From NCBI GenBank assembly GCA_015059785.1, contig SUZS01000005.1:1-64000 (forward strand): a stretch of 64,000 bases of DNA, in the 5' to 3' direction. The notes under the pieces are model-generated. The model did not search any database. It worked only from the letters and a program-made list of their open reading frames with translations, and had not been told where the DNA came from. Below, piece by piece: positions 54,629-63,254 of this stretch (within the stretch, counting starts at the first letter, position 1; each line of letters starts with the position of its first letter). Origin of the DNA: Rikenellaceae bacterium (GTDB taxonomy: Bacteria; Bacteroidota; Bacteroidia; Bacteroidales; Rikenellaceae). The position numbers and the translations under genes were made by a program.

Positions 54629-57217
54629 ATGAAAAAACTTAATCTTCTAATCGTAATGCTACTATCGGCATTTATCATCACATCTTGTGTTGGTAGTGAC
54701 GATCTGGCAAACAACCGTCCTCCACAGGGAGGTCAGGAGCAGCCTGAACCAGAACCAGAGCCAGACCCAACGCCAAATCCTGGCGAGGAGGAGTATCCAT
54801 TTATCTCTACTGACCCAACCTTCGTCACTGGAGATATGACAACCGATGTTATCGTTTACATCAACACCGAGAATACAGCTCTTGACGGCTTCACAGGTCA
54901 GATTTATGCTCACACAGGTGTGCTTACTGCTTCAAGCACAACTACTGCCGACTGGAAGTATGTCAAGTTTGACTGGGCCGTAAACGACCCATCTTGCCGC
55001 CTTACAAAGGTCAAGAACAATGTTCACAAACTCGTTATCAAGGGTGGTCCTCGTGCTTTCTATGGCATCCCTGCTTCAGAGACTATCACTCACCTTGCCT
55101 TTGTATTCCGCTCTGCAGATGGCTCAAAGGAGATGAAGGATAACGGTAGTGATATCTTCGTTGAGCTTTCAGAGCCAGGTCTTGCAGTAAAGATTATCTC
55201 TCCTGCAAACCGCTCTATCCTTGACCTTAACAACAACTACACCGTATCTGTTGCTGCTAAGGATGCAAACTCTGTAACTCTCTACAAGAACGAGCAGGTT
55301 GTTGCTACATCAGAGGGTCAGGACCTTAAGTGGGTATACACTGCAACTACTACTGAGGATGTAGTGTTCAAGGCAGCGGCTTCAAATGGCACAAAGACCG
55401 TAGAGGAGACCGTATCTGCAACTGTTCTTGGTGCTACACCTACAGAGGCTCGCCCTGCAGGCATTAAGGATGGTGTAACTGTAAATGGCAGCTCTGCAAC
55501 AGTTGTTCTCTACGCTCCGGGTAAGGAGCAGGTAGTGCTTCTGGGAGACTTCAACGACTTCGCTCCTTCAAACAAGTATATGATGAAGAAGGATGGCGAC
55601 TACTTCTGGACAACTATCGAGGGTCTTGCTCCAAATACAGAAGTTGCATATCAGTTCCTTGTAGACAAGACTATCAAGTGTGCTGACCCATACGGAAAGA
55701 AGATTCTCGACCCTTGGAACGACAAGTATATCACAGCTACTGTCTATCCAAATCTTCGTCCTTACCCTGCAGATAAGACAAACGATGTTGTATCAGTATT
55801 TGCAACTACACCAGCAACTTACAACTGGCAGGTAACAGACTTCCAGCGTCCAAAGCAGAATAGTCTTGCTATCTACGAGCTTCTTTTCCGTGACTTTACT
55901 CCAGAGGGAACTGTTAAGGCTGCTCTTGCAAAGCTTGACCACCTACAGACACTTGGTATCAACGCTATTGAGCTTATGCCAATTCAGGAGTTTGATGGCA
56001 ATAACAGCTGGGGATATAACCCTTGCTTCTACTTCGCCGCTGACAAGGCGTATGGTACTGTGGAGGACTATAAGACCTTTATTGACGAGTGCCACAAGCG
56101 CGGTATTGCAGTTATCGTTGATATCGTTATCAACCACGCTACAGGCCTTCACCCTTGGATGAAGATGTGGTGCGACAGCGACGGTCAGGCATCAAATAGC
56201 AACCCATTCTTCAATAAGGTTGCTCGCCATCCATTCAATGTATTCCACGACTTCAACCACGAGTACGCAAAGACTCGCGAGTACTTCAAGACTATGCTCC
56301 AGTACTGGCTTGCAGAGTACAATATTGACGGTTACCGTTTTGACCTCTCAAAGGGTCTTACTCAGAAGAACTCTGGTAGCAATGTAGGTACTTGGAACCA
56401 GTATGACGCATCTCGTATTGCGATTATCAAGGATTATGCAGACGCTATCCGCGAGGTTGAGAGCGACGCATATATCATCCTTGAGCACCTTTCTGACTAC
56501 CAAGAGGAGGAGGAGATTGCAGCATACAAGGGTATCCTTCTGTGGCGTAAGGCTGTTAGCCCATACTCAGAGACTGTTATGGGTTGGACAGGTAGCGGTA
56601 AGAGTGACTTCAGCGGTGCTGTAGCATTTGGTAGAGTTGGTAATATTGAGGACCACGACGAGGAGCGTATCGCTTATAAGGCCGTTGCTTATGGTCAGAC
56701 ATATGTTAAGAGCGACTGGAAGCGTATCTCAAAGCACATTCAGGCAGCATATGCACTCCACTTCCTCTCTCCATATCCAAAGATGATGTGGCAGTTTGGT
56801 GAGATGGGTTACGATGTTACTATCGGCAGTGATGACGGTCAGAAGGTTGAGCCAAAGCCATCACACTGGGAGTATATGCAGATTGCCGAGCGCAAGGCTA
56901 TCTACGATGCAGTGAGCAAGTGTATCACATTCCGAACTACACACCCTGCAATGTACGGCTTTGATGGCAAGCCAGCTATTGATACTTGGAAGGTTGGCGA
57001 TGCAAATATGGCAGCCAAGACACTTGTATACAGCACAACTGCTGGTAGCGTTATCGTTATGGCGAACTTCACAAATACCCCAAGCAACGCAACTTGCAAT
57101 GTTCCAGTTCAGGGTACTTGGAAGAACCTTATTACCGACGCTGCTGTAGAGCTTAACGCAGCAACATTCAGCACTACCCTTGCAGCCGGCGACTATATCG
57201 TTCTTGTAAAGGAGTAA
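54629..57217 (+). CDS. SusG-like GH13 amylase/pullulanase lipoprotein with CBM48-like domain
   Basis: 862 residues. Lipobox IITSCVG, then a Pro/Glu/Gln linker (about 28-55). Two immunoglobulin-like or starch-binding domains (about 60-195 and 195-285), an E-set/CBM48-like module (VVLLGDFNDFAPSNKY near 310), then a GH13 barrel: FRDFTPEGT, IVDIVINHATG, GYRFDLSKGL (nucleophile), IILEHLSD (acid/base), NIEDHDEER. A C-terminal beta domain ends in YIVLVKE. The layout fits a surface starch enzyme analogous to SusG, but the CBM48 and motif pattern are nearer to pullulanase/branching-type GH13. It has a separate transcript between two terminators. Confidence 0.88.
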   Translation: MKKLNLLIVMLLSAFIITSCVGSDDLANNRPPQGGQEQPEPEPEPDPTPNPGEEEYPFISTDPTFVTGDMTTDVIVYINTENTALDGFTGQIYAHTGVLTASSTTTADWKYVKFDWAVNDPSCRLTKVKNNVHKLVIKGGPRAFYGIPASETITHLAFVFRSADGSKEMKDNGSDIFVELSEPGLAVKIISPANRSILDLNNNYTVSVAAKDANSVTLYKNEQVVATSEGQDLKWVYTATTTEDVVFKAAASNGTKTVEETVSATVLGATPTEARPAGIKDGVTVNGSSATVVLYAPGKEQVVLLGDFNDFAPSNKYMMKKDGDYFWTTIEGLAPNTEVAYQFLVDKTIKCADPYGKKILDPWNDKYITATVYPNLRPYPADKTNDVVSVFATTPATYNWQVTDFQRPKQNSLAIYELLFRDFTPEGTVKAALAKLDHLQTLGINAIELMPIQEFDGNNSWGYNPCFYFAADKAYGTVEDYKTFIDECHKRGIAVIVDIVINHATGLHPWMKMWCDSDGQASNSNPFFNKVARHPFNVFHDFNHEYAKTREYFKTMLQYWLAEYNIDGYRFDLSKGLTQKNSGSNVGTWNQYDASRIAIIKDYADAIREVESDAYIILEHLSDYQEEEEIAAYKGILLWRKAVSPYSETVMGWTGSGKSDFSGAVAFGRVGNIEDHDEERIAYKAVAYGQTYVKSDWKRISKHIQAAYALHFLSPYPKMMWQFGEMGYDVTIGSDDGQKVEPKPSHWEYMQIAERKAIYDAVSKCITFRTTHPAMYGFDGKPAIDTWKVGDANMAAKTLVYSTTAGSVIVMANFTNTPSNATCNVPVQGTWKNLITDAAVELNAATFSTTLAAGDYIVLVKE

Positions 57218-57234
57218 CAGTTGCAATAGATACC

Positions 57235-57268
57235 AAAACGGCGAGCAGAGACCTGTTCGCCGTTTTTT
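57235..57268. terminator. Terminator after the SusG-like gene
   Basis: AAAACGGCGA and TCGCCGTTTT form a perfect 10-bp stem with a 12-base loop and T-run on the plus strand; the A-run on the other side lets it work for the convergent gene too. Confidence 0.8.
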
Positions 57269-57290
57269 GTTTGTCAGTAAAGGCTATCTT

Positions 57291-58622
57291 TTAATAAATT
57301 AATGATGAACGCACATTTAAGGTATAGGTTACTTTGAGTGGAAATAGTGAACCATCAGCAAAATTAATCCCATAGGCATCGTATTTATTATATACTGTAT
57401 AAGACCAATATTGTCCAGAGATAGGAGTTAAATTATTCGCTACCAAAACCGTATTTAGTGTTGTAATCACTCCATAGACCGCTGATAATTCGTCTATTGA
57501 AGGAAGCACCCAGCCGCTTGTTCCATATTTTGCACTCCAGTCAATTCCAACACTCCAAGGTCCAGACATCTCATTACAAGAGATAAGTTTAACAACAGAA
57601 TCACTTTGGTAAACAATACCTTTACCACCATTTACAGTAAGAATGGAACCTACTTTTATGATTGACTCTCCGTTGGTATTTATAATCTTTTTACCACTGT
57701 CTATGCTTAGATTAATCTTGCCAAAATCAACATCATTCCACAATATTATATTAATTAACTTAGGATTGTTCGCGCAATTGACACTTTGTAATGACTTATT
57801 ATAAGCTAAGTTCAAATCGGTAACCTGAGTGCCAGAACAACTAAAATTAATAAGGTCTGTATTTTTGCGTAAATTAAGTGCTGTAATTGAATTTCCTGAG
57901 CAATCCAGACTTTTAAGATTGACGAAATACTCTACACCTGTCAAGTCTGATATCTCTCTATTTGCGCAAGATATATTTTCAACACTTTTCGCCTCATCTT
58001 CGCTTATCTCATTATCTCCATCAATGTCATAAAGTGCCAACAAATAGTTTTTGAAAGAGTTATCTGGGATATTAACTATCTTAACAGGCTCTGGCTCTGG
58101 TTCAGGCTCTGGTTCGGGCTCTGGTTCTTCTTTTATTTCTACAACAAGAGGGATGTAGTCAGATGTTATTATACTTTGATTATCTGTAATTTGTAAGAAC
58201 ACACTAAACTTCATTTTTCCCGTGAAAAATTCTGAAGGAAATTTTGCCAGAGATATAACTACCGTAATTACCCCGCTATCTACATCCACAGAACACATTT
58301 TTATAGGCATTGCAATATGGTCTGATGAGTTTACATCACCCCTTACTGCATACATTGACAGAATATTTTTCCAAGATGTAGCTAATGTAACTGCGAAAGA
58401 GTGTGGAGTAAGTTGAAACTGAAATTGAGCAACAGCAGAGGATATATTTTCTGTCGCATCTACAATTACCTGTTCTGAATTATTTTGAGGTATAAAATTG
58501 ACAGATTCTAAATGAGGTTCTGGCTGCTCTTGTTCTGGCAAAGATTCAACGCCATTAGATTTGTTGCACGAAGATACAATCATCGACATTAGCAATGCAA
58601 CAAGTGGTAAAAACTTTTTCAT
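57291..58622 (-). CDS. Lipoprotein with EF-hand-like motif, leucine-rich repeats and Lcl-like C domain
   Basis: 443 residues. Lipobox IVSSCNK. A beta domain (about 40-165) precedes a repetitive Glu-Pro linker (about 167-182). Then comes an EF-hand/dockerin-like loop (YDIDGDNEISEDEA near 197-210) fused to four or five short leucine-rich repeats (SLDCSGNSITALNL), a layout common in Bacteroidota surface proteins. The C terminus (about 330-443) has GWVLPSIDELSAVYG and YWSYT, which look like the Lcl/DUF1566 repeats of the 31641-35156 gene. Function unknown; probably surface-exposed. Converges on the SusG-like gene. Confidence 0.75.
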   Translation of the reverse strand: MKKFLPLVALLMSMIVSSCNKSNGVESLPEQEQPEPHLESVNFIPQNNSEQVIVDATENISSAVAQFQFQLTPHSFAVTLATSWKNILSMYAVRGDVNSSDHIAMPIKMCSVDVDSGVITVVISLAKFPSEFFTGKMKFSVFLQITDNQSIITSDYIPLVVEIKEEPEPEPEPEPEPEPVKIVNIPDNSFKNYLLALYDIDGDNEISEDEAKSVENISCANREISDLTGVEYFVNLKSLDCSGNSITALNLRKNTDLINFSCSGTQVTDLNLAYNKSLQSVNCANNPKLINIILWNDVDFGKINLSIDSGKKIINTNGESIIKVGSILTVNGGKGIVYQSDSVVKLISCNEMSGPWSVGIDWSAKYGTSGWVLPSIDELSAVYGVITTLNTVLVANNLTPISGQYWSYTVYNKYDAYGINFADGSLFPLKVTYTLNVRSSLIY

Positions 58623-58889
58623 TGTACAAAATAGATGTAATTATAGCTCGCCAACTCCTAACGAGTATTATAAAAACAGAAAGTGTGGAGTTGACTTTCG
58701 TTTATCTAATCGAAGGTTGTGGAAAGACCTGTACAAGAATAAACGCGCAATACCCCACACCTGAATAGTATGAGATATATGCACAACCGTGCATAGCCAC
58801 ATAGCTATACAAGAAATGAGTGCTGTTCGTTTGCCCTCTTGTACTGAAAACTTCCACATTTTCGATTAAGGACTGCGAAAACACTTTCG

Positions 58890-58897
58890 TATATTTG
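58890..58897 (+). promoter_or_regulatory. Orphan -7 box
   Basis: TATATTTG fits TAnnTTTG but no coding frame starts before the tRNA 149 bases further on; it could be chance, the relic of a lost gene or the start of a small RNA. Confidence 0.3.
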
Positions 58898-58987
58898 CTA
58901 TTTGCACAATAGCAACGCAAAATTAGAAAAAGTTTTGTAAACTAACAACCATTGCCTTTGATATTGGTTAAAATTATTACCATTTAT

Positions 58988-59018
58988 TTTGGCAATTAAA
59001 AAAAATGTTATACCTTTG
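58988..59018 (+). promoter_or_regulatory. Consensus promoter of tRNA-Lys
   Basis: TTTG (58988-58991), 19 bases, TACCTTTG (59011-59018), ending 27 bases before the tRNA. Confidence 0.8.
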
Positions 59019-59045
59019 CACCACCAAAAAGCGATTTGGTGCGAT

Positions 59046-59121
59046 GAATTCGTAGCTCAGCAGGTAGAGCACAACACTTTTAATGTTGGGGTCCTGGGTT
59101 CGAGCCCCAGCGAGTTCACCA
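59046..59121 (+). tRNA. tRNA-Lys (anticodon TTT)
   Basis: 76 nt including encoded CCA. Acceptor stem GAATTCG/CGAGTTC (one G-T pair), D arm GCTC...GAGC, anticodon stem CAACA/TGTTG with loop CTTTTAA, T arm CTGGG/CCCAG with TTCGAGC. All stems pair. A terminator hairpin follows directly, and the final 23 nt (59099-59121) recur at 59377 and 59655. Confidence 0.96.
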
Positions 59122-59154
59122 GACGACTGCAAAGATGCAGTCGTCTTTTTTTTT
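59122..59154 (+). terminator. tRNA-Lys terminator (repeated in each unit)
   Basis: GACGACTGCA, AAGA, TGCAGTCGTC then nine T. Copies at 59400 and 59678 (the last with seven T). Confidence 0.85.
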
Positions 59155-59263
59155 GTTTGTGGCGCAACTACGTTGCTAACGGTAAAATGAGTATTGTGAT
59201 TGTATGCAAGCATACTCTAAATACTCATTTTATCGTGATATGCTAGCATATCCTCCACAAACA
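59154..59263 (+). other. Three-armed junction inside the 278-bp unit
   Basis: A closing stem TGTTTGTGG/CCACAAACA (59154-59162 with 59255-59263) encloses three hairpins: GCAAC/GTTGC (59164-59176), a 12-bp TAAAATGAGTAT/ATACTCATTTTA arm (59183-59232) with an inner GTATGC/GCATAC stem, and the palindrome GATATGCTAGCATATC (59237-59252). The same fold recurs in unit 2. It may act as RNA or as folded single-stranded DNA. Confidence 0.6.
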
Positions 59264-59768
59264 GAACCAAGAAATCGCTGGTAGCTTTTTACTTGGGGTT
59301 ACCTCAGTCGTGTTTTTCCGCACCAACTCCGTTGACTGCGGCACTCCTTCGGTGATAACGCGCTTGTCGCGCTAAATTCGAGCTCCAGCGAGTTCACCAG
59401 ACGACTGCAAAGATGCAGTCGTCTTTTTTTTTGTTTGTGGCGCAACTACGTTGCTAACGGTAAAATGAGTATTGTGATTGTATGCAAGCATACTCTAAAT
59501 ACTCATTTTATCGTGATATGCTAGCATATCCTCCACAAACAGAACCAAGAAATCGCTGGTAGCTTTTTACTTGGGGTTACCTCAGTCGTGTTTTTCCGCA
59601 CCAACTCCGTTGACTGCGGCACTCCTTCGGTGATAACGCGCTTGTCGCGCTAAATTCGAGCTCCAGCGAGTTCACCAGACGACTGCAAAGATGCAGTCGT
59701 CTTTTTTTGTTCGTATGCAAAAAATCAGCTAAAAGCAAATGGCTAATAGCTAATAGCAAAAAAATTAT

Positions 59769-59776
59769 TACCTTTG
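59769..59776 (+). promoter_or_regulatory. Predicted -7 box for rlmD
   Basis: TACCTTTG, only 18 bases before the ATG at 59795, which rules out the TTG at 59774 as a start and implies a very short leader. Confidence 0.6.
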
Positions 59777-59794
59777 CCAGCAAATAATATATGT

Positions 59795-61204
59795 ATGGCA
59801 AGAAAGAGAGGTCAGTTACCCTTTATTGAGGGGCTTGAGATAACAACACTTGCGGCTGAAGGCAAGGCGATGGGACACTATGACGGTATGGTAGTTTTTG
59901 TACCGATGACCGTTCCAGGGGATGTTGTAGATGTGCAGATTAAGGCAAAAAAGCGTCGTTTTATGGAGGGAACGGTGGTAAACTTCGTAAAGCGTTCAGA
60001 GGTGCGTTGCGAGCCTACATGTGAGCACTTTGGTGTCTGTGGAGGTTGCAAGTGGCAGAATCTGCCATACCAGGAGCAACTTAAGTTTAAGACCGCACAA
60101 GTGCGCGACCAACTTGTACGCATCGGCAAGCTCGACATTCCAGAGGTTAAGCCTTGTTTAGGCTCGGCAAAGCAGCTCTACTATCGCAACAAACTTGAGT
60201 TTACCTTTGCAGACCGTCGTTGGCTCACTTATGAGGAGATTGCTGCGGGTGGCGATATTGCGGCCGCACCAGCACTCGGTTTCCATGTGCCGAATATGTT
60301 TGACAAGGTGTTGGACATAAACAAGTGCCATCTTCAGGCTGAGCCAAGCAATGCTATTCGCGACTTTATCAAGCAGTACTGCATTGACAATGGATACTCA
60401 TTCCACAATGCTCGCGAACATCAAGGACTTATGCGAGGCATTATCATCCGCACAGCCTCTACGGGCGAGATTATGCTCTCTGTTATTTTCAACTCAAACG
60501 ACCAACCACGCATCACTGCCCTACTTGATGCTATTAAGGAGCGTTTTCCAGAGATTACCTCACTAATCTACTTTGTAAACGAGAAGTGGAACGACTCGCT
60601 CACAGACCAGACCCCTATCTGCTATGCAGGCAAAGACCATATTTTTGAGAGTATGGAGGGATTAAAGTTCAAGGTAGGTCCAAAATCTTTCTACCAGACC
60701 AACTCCGAGCAGGCGTATGAGCTATACAAGGTAACACGCGAGGCAGCGGCTCTTGAAGAGGGAGATATCCTCTACGACCTCTATACTGGCACGGGTACTA
60801 TTGCAAATTTCTGCGCCCGCCAGTGCAAGAAGGTTGTGGGTATTGAGTATGTACCAGAGGCTATTGAGGATGCAAAAGTAAACTCGGCTATCAATGGCAT
60901 TGACAATACGGTCTTCTACGCTGGTGATATGAAAAAGGTGCTTGACAATGACTTTATCGCTCGCAATGGTCGCCCAGATGTGATTATCCTTGACCCACCG
61001 CGCGCTGGAGTAGATGAGCCAGTTATTGATGTTATTCTCAATGCTGCGCCAAAGCGAATTGTCTATGTAAGCTGCAACCCAGCAACTCAGGCGCGAGACC
61101 TTGCACTTATGAGCGGTATGTATCGTATAGTATCAGTTCAGCCGGTAGATATGTTCCCGCATACGCATCATGTTGAGAATGTTGTCAAGTTAGAGAAAAT
61201 ATAG
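59795..61204 (+). CDS. rlmD: 23S rRNA (uracil-5-)-methyltransferase RlmD/RumA
   Basis: 469 residues from ATG at 59795 (a TTG 21 bases earlier lies in the promoter). An N-terminal TRAM domain (IKAKKRRFMEGTVVNFVKRS), a four-Cys iron-sulfur site (CEPTCEHFGVCGGCKW), then a SAM-binding fold (YDLYTGTGTIANFCA), DPPRAG and the nucleophile motif VYVSCNPATQARDL. It places m5U in 23S rRNA (or in tRNA as a TrmA-like activity). Single gene with its own promoter right after the 278-bp repeats. Confidence 0.92.
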   Translation: MARKRGQLPFIEGLEITTLAAEGKAMGHYDGMVVFVPMTVPGDVVDVQIKAKKRRFMEGTVVNFVKRSEVRCEPTCEHFGVCGGCKWQNLPYQEQLKFKTAQVRDQLVRIGKLDIPEVKPCLGSAKQLYYRNKLEFTFADRRWLTYEEIAAGGDIAAAPALGFHVPNMFDKVLDINKCHLQAEPSNAIRDFIKQYCIDNGYSFHNAREHQGLMRGIIIRTASTGEIMLSVIFNSNDQPRITALLDAIKERFPEITSLIYFVNEKWNDSLTDQTPICYAGKDHIFESMEGLKFKVGPKSFYQTNSEQAYELYKVTREAAALEEGDILYDLYTGTGTIANFCARQCKKVVGIEYVPEAIEDAKVNSAINGIDNTVFYAGDMKKVLDNDFIARNGRPDVIILDPPRAGVDEPVIDVILNAAPKRIVYVSCNPATQARDLALMSGMYRIVSVQPVDMFPHTHHVENVVKLEKI

Positions 61205-61265
61205 GTATAGCAATATTTGCACAATCTTTGTCGTTATATATCAAACAGACTAAACATTGCAGATT

Positions 61266-61946
61266 ATGAAACGACTACTTTTTGCTTTGGTGGCATTGAC
61301 ATTTGCCTTTCCAGTTTTTGCTCAGGAAGAGGAGAACTATATTCAAGTTAACGGCACTTCGGAGATTGAGATTGTACCCAACCAAATTTTCCTCTCTATA
61401 ACCCTTGATGAGAGCGACACAAAGGGCCGTCAGGCTATAGAGCAGCAGCGCAAGCTGATGATTTCAACGCTCAAATCACTTGGTATTGACACAGAGAAAC
61501 AGCTTACTATGGCAGATATGTCAAGCAGTTATTTTAAGCGTGGCACATCACTCTCAGCTGCTAAATATCAGCTTGAGCTATCTACATCCGAGCAGGTTGT
61601 AAGCGTCTACGACAAACTCTCAGAGATTGGAATTTCCGACATAACAATCGCCCGAGTATCTCACACAGATATGGAGCAGTACAAGAGTAAGTGTCGCCAA
61701 GATGCAATAAAAAATGCAAAGGCTATTGCCACTGAGCTTGCCACAGCTATTGAACAGACTATAGGTCGCTGCACATATATATATGATAGCAATCGAGGCA
61801 TTACCCCATCCTATTACAACAATGGTATTATGCTTATGCGCTCAGTAGCTAAAGCGACAAACGGGATGACAGAGGAGTCAACACCTGTAGAGTTTAAGAA
61901 GATTACAATAAACTACTCTGTAACGGCCAAGTTTGAACTTAAATAG
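61266..61946 (+). CDS. SIMPL-domain (DUF541) exported protein
   Basis: 226 residues from ATG at 61266 (a TTG at 61257 is less likely). Signal peptide MKRLLFALVALTFAFPVFAQ. The SIMPL fold is shown by INGT/VNGTSEIEIVPNQIFLSI at the start, KQLTMADMSSSYF, and a C-terminal KITINYSVTAKFELK strand. It is a periplasmic protein of poorly known role (oxidative stress, IRAK-binding homology). It stands alone between rlmD and a bidirectional hairpin. Confidence 0.82.
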   Translation: MKRLLFALVALTFAFPVFAQEEENYIQVNGTSEIEIVPNQIFLSITLDESDTKGRQAIEQQRKLMISTLKSLGIDTEKQLTMADMSSSYFKRGTSLSAAKYQLELSTSEQVVSVYDKLSEIGISDITIARVSHTDMEQYKSKCRQDAIKNAKAIATELATAIEQTIGRCTYIYDSNRGITPSYYNNGIMLMRSVAKATNGMTEESTPVEFKKITINYSVTAKFELK

Positions 61947-61951
61947 CAACA

Positions 61952-61979
61952 AAAAAGTCTATCTCGCGATAGACTTTTT
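61952..61979. terminator. Bidirectional terminator
   Basis: AAAAAGTCTATC, TCGC loop, GATAGACTTTTT: a 12-bp perfect stem with A/T ends, between the convergent SIMPL and flavodiiron genes. Confidence 0.8.
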
Positions 61980-61982
61980 CTT

Positions 61983-63131
61983 TTAACCTACAACCGCATC
62001 AGCAAGTCGTTCAAGGGCTGGAATATCTGTCGGCTTCATACGCGAGCGGATAGTTACCACAGGTTCAAGCACTTCAATCTCTTTCATAGGCTCAAGTAGT
62101 GACATCATAGCCCTTGCTGCACAAGGTGCCCACGAACCGTTCTCAATAATCGCTACGCGGCGAGAACGGAACCCCTTAAGCTGCAGATGGTGCAGGAATT
62201 CGTGCATCGGAGGGAATACATCGCCGTCGTAAGATGCTGCAGCGAGTACAAGAGTTCCCATACGGAAGGCATCCTCTACAGCCTCGGCCTTATCATCGCG
62301 GCAAAGGTCGGCAAGCGTAATCTTCTGAATACCCCTATCTCTCAACATCTGTGCAAAATGCTCTGCAACGGCCGCAGTGCCTCCATAAATTGATGCGTAG
62401 GCGATAAATACTCCTGCTGTCTCAACCTCATACTTGCTCCAGCAGTCATATAGACCAATGTAGTACTCTAAATTCTCTGTGAGCAGTGGCCCGTGGAGAG
62501 GATATATTGCCGCAACATCAAGTTTTGCAACCTTCTTAAGCAGAGTCTGCACTGGCACGCCATACTTACCGCAGATGTTAAAATAGTATCTACGCGCCTC
62601 ACAAGCCCACTCCTCGTTGTGACTCAGAGCGCCGAACTTTCCGAAGGCGTCTGCCGAAAAGAGCACCTTGCTCTTTGACTCATAGCTAACCATAACCTCC
62701 GGCCAGTGCACCATAGGTGCCATATAGAATGTAAGAGTGTGTTCGCCGAGTGAGATATTGTCTCCCTCGCCAACGACAATACACTTTTGAGAGAACAACT
62801 CTCCATCAAAGAATTGTGACAGCATCTGCTGTGCGCGAGCAGTGCAAACAAGCTTAATATTCGGATATCGCTCAACAACAGCAGCCAGCGAGCCTGCATG
62901 GTCGGGCTCCATATGATGCACTACAATATAGTCTGGAGTTCTATCAGCAAGAGCGGTTTTCAAATTAGCAAGCCACTCCGTACATTTACGGATATCTACG
63001 GAATCAATAATTGCAACCTTCTCATCTACTATAAGATAAGAGTTATATGAGATGCCATTTGGAATTGTATATAACCCCTCGAAAAGGTCAAGGTCGGTGT
63101 CGTCAACACCAATATATGTAATTGCTTTCAT
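61983..63131 (-). CDS. Flavodiiron protein (A-type flavoprotein, FprA/FDP)
   Basis: 382 residues. N-terminal MBL-like diiron domain with HHMEPDHAG (near 81-89: the H-x-E-x-D-H ligand set) and a later SADAFGKFG and LHGPLL (His ligand); C-terminal flavodoxin domain (FIAYASIYGGTAAVAEHF near 248). It reduces O2 to water or NO to N2O, protecting an anaerobe. Its own consensus promoter is upstream. No rubredoxin is fused or adjacent. Confidence 0.93.
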   Translation of the reverse strand: MKAITYIGVDDTDLDLFEGLYTIPNGISYNSYLIVDEKVAIIDSVDIRKCTEWLANLKTALADRTPDYIVVHHMEPDHAGSLAAVVERYPNIKLVCTARAQQMLSQFFDGELFSQKCIVVGEGDNISLGEHTLTFYMAPMVHWPEVMVSYESKSKVLFSADAFGKFGALSHNEEWACEARRYYFNICGKYGVPVQTLLKKVAKLDVAAIYPLHGPLLTENLEYYIGLYDCWSKYEVETAGVFIAYASIYGGTAAVAEHFAQMLRDRGIQKITLADLCRDDKAEAVEDAFRMGTLVLAAASYDGDVFPPMHEFLHHLQLKGFRSRRVAIIENGSWAPCAARAMMSLLEPMKEIEVLEPVVTIRSRMKPTDIPALERLADAVVG

Positions 63132-63155
63132 AATAATAATTTAACTATTTTGGTG

Positions 63156-63187
63156 CAAATATAGGGCAATTTTGCTCCTTAAACAAA
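63156..63187 (-). promoter_or_regulatory. Consensus promoter of the flavodiiron gene
   Basis: On the minus strand TTTG (63184-63187), 20 bases, TATATTTG (63156-63163), 24 bases before the ATG. Confidence 0.75.
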
Positions 63188-63226
63188 ATAATGGTCTCGC
63201 TTTTTTTATCTTTAGAGTTTATTTGT

Positions 63227-63234
63227 TATCTTTG
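63227..63234 (+). promoter_or_regulatory. Predicted -7 box for the MBL-fold hydrolase/trmD operon
   Basis: TATCTTTG, 20 bases before the ATG at 63255. Confidence 0.6.
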
Positions 63235-63254
63235 TGGGATAAAATATTTGTACT

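Larger units (their letters stand above)
58623..59045. other. 423-bp gap with no gene
   Basis: I see no credible gene; the open frames here lack signals. It contains an orphan TATATTTG box at 58890-58897 on the plus strand followed by a small hairpin (GCTATT TGCAC AATAGC), and the tRNA-Lys promoter. Confidence 0.55.
59099..59707. repeat. Tandem 278-bp repeats beginning with the 3' end of tRNA-Lys
   Basis: Unit 1 is 59099-59376, unit 2 is 59377-59654 and a 53-base third start is 59655-59707. Apart from one base in the tRNA part (C at 59106 in the real tRNA, T in both later copies) units 1 and 2 look identical. Each unit has: the T-loop-to-CCA end of the tRNA (TTCGAGC...CACCA), a terminator hairpin, a three-armed fold (59154-59263 in unit 1), and about 110 bases with small hairpins. 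No coding frame is convincing. The pattern is what repeated site-specific recombination at a tRNA 3' end would leave. Confidence 0.9.

Noticed and set aside
58085..58132. Short tandem GGCTCT/GGTTC repeats
   Set aside because: They code for the Glu-Pro linker of the lipoprotein at 57291-58622.
58989..59246. Open frame that covers the tRNA-Lys
   Set aside because: The tRNA folds perfectly and the frame crosses its terminator; no ribosome site or homology.
59577..59801. Minus-strand frame in the last tandem unit
   Set aside because: It consists of the opposite strand of the 278-bp unit and the rlmD promoter; broken in unit 1 relative to unit 3 surroundings.
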